NCBI RefSeq assembly: GCF_040954835.1
Contig: NC_090697.1
Span: 16,298,001 to 16,362,000 of the forward strand
Direction: 5' to 3'
DNA from: Lepisosteus oculatus
Taxonomy: Eukaryota > Chordata > Actinopteri > Semionotiformes > Lepisosteidae
Length of the DNA: 64,000 nucleotides
Part shown: piece after piece, positions 24,501-34,800 of the stretch
How positions within the stretch are numbered: the first letter of the stretch is position 1
Layout of the letters: each line of letters begins with the position of its first letter
Notes under the pieces: generated by a model
Databases searched by the model: none
What the model saw: only the letters and a program-made list of their open reading frames with translations
What the model was told of the DNA's origin: nothing
Program-made: the position numbers and the translations under genes

Positions 24501-26339
24501 TTGGCCGGTTTAACGCGGTGGAATGTTAGCTCCCTCTGGTGGTCAAGGATAATTCCGTTAAAATTCAACTGACAGGTGTTCAAAGAAAACTTCACGGGCG
24601 GTGTAGTCGCAACGTTTTTAAAATGATCAACAGCAAACAGTGGCTTGCCTTGGCTGTCTACCGAAGTGTTTCACGCTGAGCTCTGTGAAAAAGAAAGATA
24701 CCTCATATATATAAGAGAGAGAGAGATTGTTTAATGCCATCTAAAAAACCCACACATGACAACTATACCTATATACCCAGTGGAACAAGTAAAGGTTTAT
24801 TGCACCAAAGTACATCAGTGAGCAATTATTAACATCCAGGGCCTAACTGGAATGTTGCTTTTGTTGCTTTTAAAATAATACAGCTATTTAGTTTAGAGAG
24901 GTTTGTTTCTAGTCGTGTTACACTCAGTGGTGTTCTTTTTCCTATGCACTTACAATATCTTTTTATCGTAAAAAAACAGCAATCTTATTTAAATACAAAC
25001 TCGGGAACACTGCCGTCATACGTCACGAAACATTTTTAGGACCGTGTTTTGTCACCGTGTAGCGAAGTACTTAAATCCTACTGAAATAATTTTACTTTTG
25101 TTGGTAACAAGATAATAGAGAGTTGAAATGGTCCTGTTACGGTTACTTTTCTGAAAACAAAGTAGCGTTTAGTTCCAGAACAGGACGCGTAAAACGCGGT
25201 CAATTAATAGTGTCTTAATACTGTATGCTCTATACGAGAGTTAACGTGATCACTGTCTGTGCAATAGCGCCATCTAGCATTCTAACTAGATATCGCCTTT
25301 CATGTAAGTTCCAAGTTATTGCCAATGCAAGAAGGATCTAAAATAAAAACCAATATAAGTACACAGCCTTATCTTATGGGAATAAAAGCTCCTGATTAAC
25401 AGGGGATTTAAAAAATTTACCGTCACTGTTGAGATTTACTCCCATGTAAATAATCTGCTCCTTTTTTCCCTTGATATGTTTTCGCAGACATTGATTTATT
25501 TACAGAGTATCAGGTTCTCCTGTATTTTTTACCATTCCCTGTGAATGTAGCATGTCTCAGCTTGCTAAAACAGAATTGCATTAGAGGGCCTTAGTGACAA
25601 CAATACATCAGCATGTAACATGCCATGCTTTGTCATCAAATTCAACTTAATTGCAAAGGACAGCCTGACAGCAGGGGCCTAAATTAAATTCAGGAATTCA
25701 GGAAATCAGATGGAACTTTCATATTCGGCTTACTGGAATGGCACTCAAAGAGCCTGTCTCATTTGAAATATGATCCCCAGGTGAACCCCTCCCTGATCTT
25801 TCACTAAAGATATGTATGACTCTATTTAGATTTAGAGTGTGTGGGTTTGAGTCTGTGGGTGCCCCGGGATGGCCTAGTGTCTTGTCCAATACTGCTTGAC
25901 AGGTTAAGCTCCTTCACGACTCTGAATGGGATAAAAATGTTAGAAAATGTGTGGTTGGGTAGCTTGTAAGATCTGGCTGAAGAATCTTTAATCTTCAATG
26001 AAAAGACAGTTGAGTTTCAGGACAAAGAATTATTTATTCAGGTATGCGGGGGACATGAATTTGGGAAAGTTGTGCTAACAGTTTCAGGAAAGTACAGAAT
26101 ATACAGAGATTTTATAGGTTTCAAGCCAAGGTTAAGCTGTAAGTTATGGCCAACAATAATACATGTTTTGTAAGATGTATAACAGCATATTTTCCACAGC
26201 ATCCTTGAGACAGTTGGAGTTGGCTACCTTTCTGTTGCAGAACCTGCTCATTGGCAGCTTCACACAAAATATTGAAAAATGAGAAATCACAGCTGATACG
26301 CAGAAAACAACAAATGTTACACTAAGAATGCTAAGAATA
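21521..26339. other. Long non-coding stretch
   Basis: About 4.8 kb with no supported exon. A weak minus-strand L2-like fragment lies at about 22780-22900 (GGGCCCATCCCAGAAGCAC, ACAAGGCAGGACTTCGCCCC). The frame at 24260-24595 (minus) shows no recognisable domain. A further L2-tail remnant sits at about 25840-25935. Confidence 0.45.
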
Positions 26340-26532
26340 ATTGGTAAGGCTTCTTCACTGACCTTCCTGAAGTTCCCCCTTACTTCAATGAGTGAAGCAA
26401 TTTTATCTACCAGATCTGATGTGCAGCTGATGCACAAATGGCTGCCACACATCACACATGTGGGTGCTGCACTATCGTAGTGGATAAAAGGGGTCCCCTC
26501 CTGCTCTAGATAAAGCACTCTGGACTGGGATG
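26340..26532 (+). repeat. SINE3 body fragment
   Basis: AAATGGCTGCCACACATCAC, GTGGGTGCTGCACTATCG and GGGGTCCCCTCCTGC follow the body order of the SINE3-type repeat at 16795. The 5S head is absent. Confidence 0.55.
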
Positions 26533-26571
26533 AAAATTACTGTGCTAAAATGCAAGAAAGTATTATTAAAT

Positions 26572-26955
26572 ACATGTTCAGGTGGGTAGCTGCGTCAGCA
26601 TGCGTAGGCTGCAAAGGAACAAGTAATAGGTTTATTCCATGCTGAAAAAAAGAAGAAAGAGAACACAACGTTTCGGCCGTGGAGCCTTCTTCAGGTGTGA
26701 GAGAGACAGGGCAGTAGGCAAAGGTAAAGTAGCGGGAGAACAAAGGTTGGGAGAGAGGAGGAGTGAGAGGCGGGAGCAGGGGACAGAAAGAGAGGCCAAT
26801 CAAGAGGTGTGAAGTCAGAATGGGTGCAGAGAGGTGTGAAATGAAACTTCCAATGAATGGAGAAAATTTAAAAGAACAGTAATCTGTCGTTAAGGGAAGG
26901 GAGAATGTGTGATCCTAACTGCAGAATAATTTTAGTTTCGGTGGTCTTTCTGATG
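26572..26955 (-). mobile_element. Penelope-like terminal repeat, longest copy
   Basis: On the minus strand the block ends CGTTGTGTTCTC, then AGCATGGAATAAACC, CTTGTTCCTTTGCAGCCTAC and AGCTACCCACCTG. It contains CTGAAGA (26694-26688), a GGC/GCC stem, and GAAAC (26674-26670): the hammerhead-like core shared with the copies at 3060, 29893, 33262, 56962 and 59783. A pyrimidine-rich leader (26700-26800) precedes it. No enzyme domain is encoded. Assignment to Penelope-like elements is inferred from the ribozyme-like motif. Confidence 0.55.
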
Positions 26956-28536
26956 CAGCATTATTAAATACATGCTGCATTCATTTACATCACCTTCTTG
27001 TTTTCCTTATAGATTCCATGCTATTGCAATAGTTTTGAAACTCTTTACTCTGGTGCTGAAACAAATGTAGGTGAAGCCATCAAACCATACTTTGCTGACA
27101 TTTAACAGCTCATAGTTACACAGACAATTGCAGCAAACGCAGGCAGCACCTGCACACAAAATGACTATACAATTGTGAAAGAGATTCTGTACACTTATAG
27201 TGATATTAATCCTCGCCCAACAGCTAGGTATTACAACAGAACCCAGATGAATACTCTGTCTCCAAGGTCTTGATATTCCAGACCAGACCAGTGCTGTCCA
27301 CCAGTTTTAAAACTAGAAGGGTGACAGATCTTCCCAATCATCAGAACCGCTACAGTCGAACCCAGGTGGAGGCTGATTACCTCGGTGTGCGATTCAGAAG
27401 GCAATTGCTTAATCCAGAGCTAATTTACAATTGCTATGACTAAAGGGAGTTTACACTTATCTATCTATCAAGGCCAGAATTGAATATTAGTGTCCTATGT
27501 TGTAAATTTAGTATTTTTATAATTCAAGCTGCATACAGAGTACAGATTTTCCCAATATTCCATTTTTGACATCCCCCTTCCTGTTACAAACAAGAAAATA
27601 ACCATTTTTTCCTGAGATATTTACACTGGCTATATTTCGCAAAAACAATAAAGTGATTACACAATAACATTTCAGAAGCTTAGTTTATAATATTAGAGGC
27701 ACAAAAGATAAATGTGAAATGTCCCTTTCATGTGTGAAATAAACAAGAATACTTCTAAAATTTCTTAGCCAGGGCAACACAAGTCTACTCCTCCAGAAAC
27801 AGTAAATGATTCAATGAATAGAACACCTGGAGCAACACTGCACAGCATCATTACCCATAGAAATGCAAATCCATAGCTTAAAAAGCCATGGCCATCTTTA
27901 TATAAACTTCTTTAGATTATTAAATAAAGATTTTTTTTGCTATAAAAAAATCAGTATTGTGAACTTTGTGTCTGGAAGCAATTTTCATGTTGTTTAAACA
28001 GAAGCTGAAAGAGAGGCTGTAAACACAGTCACACTGTATCGGTTACTTGAGATTTAACGCTCATATCAGACCAGGTGAGAAATACAAAAAAATTATAACA
28101 CAAACCGCACAAACCCAGGTTTTATAATAGACGATACAAGAATGAACCTGGCACAAGAGAAAAAACTCATGTCTGCTATCAAACCAATAATTTCTTCTTG
28201 ACCAATTCATTTTTCTTTATAATCTCAGCTACAATGCTGTTGTACCAAGTTAAAGTTGTTAAGATGTCCATTAAAAACATTACTCGAAGACAGTACTTAC
28301 AACATTCAACTTGCTTCCCACAAACCTGATTAACAAAAAGAAATGTCGTGAGAATTATTTTAAAAAACTCACAAAGCTTTGTGATCCACATAATTGAACA
28401 TAATGTTAAGTTTACAATACAGAAACATTGATAAAAATCTCAAATTTTCTAGCCAGTTTTTGCTAGAGTACCTTGGTCTATAAGCACCTTAGAAGTCCAT
28501 GAAAACATGCAGCATCCTTTGATTAAAGTAATCAGC
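26956..28536. other. 3' flank of tmem18
   Basis: AT-rich sequence downstream of the tmem18 stop codon on the minus strand. Part of it must be the tmem18 3' untranslated region, but I cannot fix a poly(A) site. No other gene seen. Confidence 0.45.
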
Positions 28537-31500
28537 CTATTCCGATTTCTCTGTTTTTGCTTTTTTTGCTTTCCTTTTCAGTTGTAGTGTCTTCAGCTCT
28601 GTCATTGTCGCAAATGTTCTGTAAATCCAAAGAATCTGAATGAAAAACAAAAAAACAAACAGTCAAATAATATAGTATGGAACCTTAAGGCTACTGTCAT
28701 TTTAAGGTCTGAAAAATGTTTATTTAAAATTAAAATATTAATGAATGTGCTTTCCTGTTAAAGAGAAAATATAAAAATAGATGTAAAGATTAGGGAACTC
28801 TTAATACAAGGTATCTTCCAGTGAAGAAACTTTCCTAACTTCAACATACCAACATGCTCCAGTTCAGGTTAAAATGTGACTTATCAAGCAAAATAAAACT
28901 AAATTACAAGTCAATTGCCCAATACAATAACTACAGACATTCGGGAATTAAATAAAAGCACAGAGAAAGGACTCAATTCAATAAAAGGCTCAGCTGAAAA
29001 ATGCTTAAATTTAAAGCTTTTGCACAGACTTTGTAAAATGGAAGAGATATAAAAAAATATCAAAACATTTAAGAATGTAGCTTTGTTACAAGCTACTGTA
29101 GAAAGCAAGAGATATAAAGTTTGATATGTTTCTAGGACTAGCAGTAACCTACATTTTAATGTACAGTCAGGTAAAAGTTTAAGGGACAGGAAAGAGAGCC
29201 ATGATCATTGTTATTTTGTATAGAATTAGATTACTTCAATTGGAAACAGAAGCACAATGCAATTTGATCATTTTCTGTGTCATTTTATTATACCTGCTAT
29301 CTGTTCCTATGATATTCACTGATGTATCATTTGGAAAACCTGACAGTAGTTCATATACTCATAAATCCTTACAGTATATAATAAAACTGTGTACCCCAAA
29401 CAAAAAATTAAAATGCAAGGCATTCATTTTGTGATTGTTCAAAACTTTCTATGGTTTGTCAAGTCTTAAGATATATGATGAAAACAGTTCTTTTACACAG
29501 CACCCGATTTATAATTTCACAGCACATTATATAATGTTGTGTCTTCTACAGCTGTCTTTCACTTTCTGATTTTATTGTTGTAATTATTATACAGAAACGT
29601 GTTAAATCATTGTATTAAAATGTCTATAAACTTTCAATTGATACTTGTAAGTCCTACACATGTATGTTAGTGTATAATGTGGAATTCCCACGGATTAACT
29701 TAACTTCGGTCATAACTTACCACAATAATGATAGTGTTGAGTAAAAGAGGAGCTGAAAACACTAAGGAGATGAACATTCCTCTTGAATCAAAGTACTGGT
29801 ACTTAGAAAATGACCTGTTTTTATAAAGGAGACAAAAACGAATTACTCTCTTTACAGGAAATTGAAAATGTGGCATAATAATGTGTAGGAACTAGTAATA
29901 TGTTTATTCCATGCTGAAAAGAAAAGAAAGAAAACACAACGTTTCGGCCGTGTAGCCTTCTTCAGGTGTGAGGGCTCCACGGCTGAAACATTGCGTTTTC
30001 ATTCTTTTCTTTTCAGCGTGGAATAAACCGTATATCAACACACAACTGATGAAATGAAACAAGAGACACGGACCACAGTATAGAAAATGTTAATTAGTAT
30101 CTTCCATTCTGAACAGTCAAAAAATAAATACAAGTGTTCATGGATACATTTATTACTAAAATTTAATGTAATGTTGTCAATGGTAACTATTTCATATGAT
30201 GCTTATATTTAATGTAAATTAAATATAATGTAACATTTTTGAGTACATAAAATGTTTTTGCTTGTATTTATTCATAAATCTACAAAACTGTATTTCACAA
30301 GTTACCAAGTTGCACTTATAGCATAAAATGTTTGTACAAGGTTATCACCGTGAAAATTTACAGAGAAATATTTTAATTTCTCTTTTCTCATTTTACAATT
30401 AGGGCACTTATCAATTCATAAGATACAAACTTACCTCCAATTCATTGCTGCAATTTCATTTATGTTCTCTGCAAAGTACACCATCCCAGCTACAAGAAAA
30501 CAATCCTTAGTTAGCTCAACTTATTAGGCTCTTTTAATTCACTGTGCTTTGTCTTTGTAAGCTGTTCTTACTGTAAAAAGGTTAAATGGTATGTTTTTAA
30601 CTTTTCTAGGATTTTACATCATGATTTGGGAGGATTTAATTCTAACTCATACTAAATAATACTGATTGAACAATGTAATATTGCAAATATGGCTCATGGT
30701 ATTACAGCCTGGTTTAAAGTTATGAAATAATAAAACCACCACAAAAAGAGACTATCATAACCATAACTACATCACTAAGCATTTTCATGAAACCCATGCA
30801 CCTGGACAGAATTGTCAAAGATGATTTTTTCTAGTAATGGTACACCCTGATACAAACCGTAAACAGGCAGCAAGTCCGTTTTTATCATTTATCACATGGC
30901 GCTCGTTTTTATTGGTAAAAAAAAAGAACAGATGCAATATCTATCAGAATTGCCTCAAGTAAATGTTGCTTACTATAAACAAGTTTTTTCCAGAGGTATG
31001 GTACAAGAGTGATAAAAAAATAAGTATCCTATTTTGTATTCTTAACACTAATGCACACATTCAGATAAAAGAGAAAAAAAGATTCTCAGAAAAATATTTT
31101 GCAATGTTCATCCACCCTTTTTCCTAACCTCTGTATTCAATACAGAGTCACAGGGGAGCCAGAGCCTATCCCAGCAAGCAACAGGCACAAGGCAGGGTAC
31201 ACCCTGGATGGGACACAACACGCTGCATAAGAATTAACACAAAAGCTGAGAGCACATTTATACAAGTAAATAAGTAAGTTATTACTAACTTTCATGAATC
31301 CAAATCCATAAAGAACCAATACATCATATCAAAGACAATTCTAATTGCATTGGTAAATAATTTGTCAGTGTAAGAAATTAAATTTTGTATTTTACAATTG
31401 AATAAGTACCTACAAATCATTTTTAAAACACATATGGATTATATTTTATATACTTTAAATCTGGTGAAACTTACTATTTTGTATATTATCTCCACATTTT

Positions 31501-32812
31501 ACAAGGGAATTGGTATGGTGTACAATGTGGGTTGTACCCTCAATTTTGTATTTCAATTTTTGTTTGACAGTTTTCTTTAAACTTCAGGTTAATACCACAA
31601 TGATATGACAACCATGGTATTTTGTGGGTGAGGTCCTTATTACATGGGAATTTCATACCATCCCACTCCTAAGAAAAGTGAAATACTTATTCACGACTGA
31701 TATCTGGGAAAATCCGTGCTCACTATGGAAGGGTTTCCTTTGGAAGAACCACATAACTGGGCAAGCAGCACCATGGTTGTGAAGGTTTGAGCTAAGCAAG
31801 GTATCCTGTACAACCAGAGTCCCTTGTCTGGGAGTGTTCAGCCTGCAGTTTGATGCTAACTTGGGTCACAAGTTCAAGAGCACGCAGAGAGCATCATCAT
31901 TCTAGGGCTGGTTTGAGGGTAACAAAACAAGAGACAAGTTGATTGGTAGGTGGTTCAAAATTTGGGAAGGGGGATGGCATAAACATTATGCCCTCTTCCT
32001 AATTAAATACATAAACATTGACTGTGTTTATTCAAAAGTCTAAAACACGAACCTTCATAAATCCAACTCCACGCCAACACTGTAGAGTTTCACCGATTCG
32101 TTCGCCTGTTAGAAATGCGAAAGCTCTCACTGGCTTAAAGAGTACTCACCCATCACAAGGAAATGAAAGATCTGAAGTCTGTAAAATCTGAACGTCACAA
32201 AGGTAATCAACAAGCAGATAGCGTGGAATGTCACAAGTCCAATCAGCCAGGCTTCGGACCACTGGATCTGAACAAACAGCAGATTGAAAAAGTTCTGCAA
32301 GGTTCTCTTTCGCAAAACACTACTGACACCTGTCTATGTGGCATCATTAGGAATTTCTATCTATGCCTATTACTTCATGACTCATGACATGGATTTCAAA
32401 TTAACCGAATTTAAAAACGTAAACAGAGCATGAAATCTGACATTAAACGTAGGTTGTAATATCTTCGGGGGACATTATGAAAACGCCAAACATTATGCAT
32501 GCATCATATTTAATATATTGTTTTTCTCACTGGCGTAACACCTGCGTTCATTGTCTTTTCAGAGGCAGAGGGAAGAAAAGGTTACTAAAGTACATCATGC
32601 TTGAAGACAGCATCACCAAAAGCAGATACATATTACATCATGTGAATGTTACAAACTTCCTTGACAGAATCATCACAACGAAACTGCTCAAAATAAGATG
32701 TATTATAAAACTCCCTTACAGAAAGCAGGAATGTCCAAATAGAAGTGATCCTCAAGTTGCTGATAGCATCGATTGGAATTGAACTAACATTCTGCTCTTC
32801 TTGCTCAGCCAT
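28537..32812 (-). CDS. tmem18: Transmembrane protein 18, complete, five exons
   Basis: Exons (minus strand): 32812-32720, 32267-32150, 30489-30435, 29814-29721 and 28635-28537, joined at GT-AG borders with consistent phases (0, 1, 2, 0) and ending in TAG. The 152-residue product compares with about 140 in human. Diagnostic blocks are [14 protein letters not shown] (about 34-47), [10 protein letters not shown] (57-66), [14 protein letters not shown] (75-88) and [14 protein letters not shown] (92-105). Membrane segments lie at about 38-57, 60-78 and 102-124. The basic C-terminus (KRKAKKAK, 140-147) fits the nuclear-localisation tail known for TMEM18, a nuclear-envelope/ER membrane protein implicated in body-weight control. 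Introns carry a fold-back repeat (29893) and an L2-like fragment (31105). The ATG was chosen because exon 1 opens there and reads straight into the conserved region. All splice sites look intact, so the gene is probably functional. Confidence 0.96.
29893..30032. mobile_element. Fold-back Penelope-like repeat in tmem18 intron 3
   Basis: The left arm reads on the minus strand (reverse of AGCATGGAATAAAC, GTTGTGTTTTC, GGCCGAAACG, CACACCTGAAGA). The right arm reads on the plus strand (GGGCTCCACGGCTGAAACAT, then TTTTCAGCGTGGAATAAACC). The two arms are inverted copies meeting near 29970, so an RNA of either strand could fold into a long hairpin. Confidence 0.65.
31105..31225 (-). repeat. L2-like tail in tmem18 intron 2
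   Basis: CAGAGTCACAGGGGAGCC, GAGCCTATCCCAGCAAGC and GGGTACACCCTGGATGGGAC are the reverse tail of the L2-like family. Confidence 0.7.
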
Positions 32813-33000
32813 TTCAAAAAGTTAACTATCACAAAACCAACAAACCACTAAACATAAAGTCATCGGAAGCTCACTAATAAACCTGTTTTAGCTCAGCGAC
32901 GGCGCATTGTGATGACGTCGGTCAGAGCAGCGCCGTAAAACAAGTGAAAGACGCGCTGATTTAGATTTTGAGACCCTACCTTATATCTGTTGTTAAGTAT
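32813..33000 (-). promoter_or_regulatory. Probable tmem18 promoter with CRE-like site
   Basis: Sequence just upstream of the tmem18 start is locally CpG-rich (GCGACGGCGC, GCAGCGCCG, GACGCGC) in an AT-rich region. It contains TGACGTC at 32913-32919, a near-perfect CREB/ATF site about 100 bp upstream of the ATG. There is no obvious TATA box, as expected of a housekeeping promoter. The transcription start is not known. Confidence 0.5.
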
Positions 33001-33261
33001 TGAAATTGCTTTTTTTCAATAGTCCGTTCTACGCCACATCTCCATGAATCTAAACATTTATGAAAATGCACCCCCTTCCTTACACACATACATGTCACCG
33101 AAATTATATTTATTATTCAAATTGGAAACAAAACTTGTTTCAATATTTAATCCGAGTTGGTTCGAAGAGCACAGTCTGCTCCTCTTGGCAGGCATTGATG
33201 AGAATTCTGAGTTCTTTTTTCAGCTGCTGTCTGGTGTTTGTCAAACAATTTCTAAGCAAAG

Positions 33262-33400
33262 GACAAAGTAAGGGTTTATTCCATCCTGAAAAGAGAAGAA
33301 AAGAAACACAAGAAGAAGGCTCCACAGCCGAAACGTTTCGTTTCTACTCTTCTCTTTTCAGCATGGAATAAACCTTTACCTTGTCCTTTGCAGCCTATAC
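33262..33400. mobile_element. Fold-back Penelope-like repeat
   Basis: The left arm starts GGTTTATTCCATCCTGAAAA and the right arm ends TTTTCAGCATGGAATAAACC. The arms are reverse complements over roughly 40 bp around a centre that keeps GAAGAAGGC, CAGCCGAAACG. Flanking AGGACAAAGTAA on the left mirrors TTACCTTGTCCTTTGCAGCC on the right, extending the inverted repeat. Confidence 0.7.
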
Positions 33401-33512
33401 ATGCCGACGTAGCTAATACTAGCAACCTATTTCTGAGCAAGCCGAAATTGTATCCAGTTAAGTATCCCCTGGAAATCTGTAACCCACTCCGAAATGCTCC
33501 AGATATAAAATG

Positions 33513-33566
<54 letters not shown>

Positions 33567-33567
33567 T
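33513..33567. repeat. TTA microsatellite
   Basis: About 18 tandem TTA units. Read on the minus strand it gives a run of asparagine codons, producing a spurious open frame. Confidence 0.95.
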
Positions 33568-34489
33568 ATGCAGCGAACACATAAGGACAAATATGCACAT
33601 AGTCATTGTGTGCTTCCTTTTGGGTTTCCCGTCCCGTGCAACAATAATTTAAACTTTCATTCACGTGGTGGCGGTAACTTTGTTGCATTGCTCCAATCTC
33701 TAGCAAACGCACAAAATACATGGGGAAAGCGATATAAACACACACAAACAACGGGCTGCTTTTTTTACCCATATCGTAATAAGCAAAGGCACAGACATGT
33801 ACGCAGGAGCTGTCTACTGTATATCAGCTAGCATCCTGGACATTTTTATTGAGCGTGTGGTAGGATAGGATACGACACCTGTAGAAGACCCCGCGGTTGT
33901 ACAAGAGCTGCTACATTCCCCAATGCCCCAGTTTGACGAGGGGAGCGAGCCGGAGGCTCAGAGTGAAATAGAAGACTACTCCGGCCTCTCATAGCATAAA
34001 GGAGAGAGAGTGATCCACAGTTCAAGACAGAGAGCCAGCTCAATGCTGCAAGAGACCCAGATTAATCACTGCAAGATTAATAGCTCAGTAATAAAAAAAA
34101 ATAAAAACTGAAGAGCTATCACCTATATATCCAAATTTTAGTCACAAAAGATCAACCTTTTTTAACCTCTAACACCTATAAGCAGGTGCAAAAACATTTC
34201 GTCTGAATCAGACTAATGTCTTTATCGCTATTTCTAGAGGCACACCGAGTAATTACCAAGTACAGTATGGGTTGATGAGTTGATACTAGAGCACGAAAGA
34301 CAAGTTTCTCTAGAGGGGTTGCATTTATGAAGAAAGTATTTCTCCCATGTTGCTAATTATAGAGTTTAATAATTGAGATAGTGCCAAATCAAATAAATCT
34401 TTAAAAGATCTCTTCACAGCATGAATGTTCCCAAATGTTTTTGTTCCCAAAAACGTTTCCGCATTTCCTTCCTCCCGGTGGCTGTCAGG
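33568..34489. other. Non-coding stretch
   Basis: Between tmem18 and the 3' end of the C1orf115 homologue. No exon recognised. Confidence 0.45.
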
Positions 34490-34800
34490 GTGTATTAACA
34501 CTGCCCTAGGCTAGGACTGTTAACCCTTCACAGCATGTTGCACGATTGTACTTTTTGGACACTGCATTAATATACTGTTTATACTGTGCTACTTTTAATC
34601 TGTATATACCTATGTGCATTTTGCACATATTTTATTGTTTTACAGTGACTATTAGCATATTTTGCACACACCTATTTATTTTATTTTGTATTGCTGTATT
34701 ATTTTAACATTTTGTCTATTCTGATGTCCGTTTTTGCTCGTCTTGGGCTGGGCTGCTGTAACACCTCAATTCCCCTTTGGGATCAATAAAGTCTTATCTA
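34490..34800 (+). mobile_element. Fish LINE 3' end
   Basis: TTGCACATATTTTATTG, TTTGCACACACCTATTTATT, GCTGCTGTAACACCTCAATT, CCCCTTTGGGATCAATAAAG and a TCTTATCT terminus are the usual 3' untranslated region and tail of an L2/RTE-type fish LINE. No coding part remains. Confidence 0.6.

Noticed and set aside
24260..24595. 111-codon minus-strand frame
   Set aside because: No family resemblance, no repeated domain and no supporting splice or promoter context.
33276..33590. Minus-strand frame with a poly-asparagine run
   Set aside because: The run is the TTA microsatellite and the rest is a fold-back repeat.
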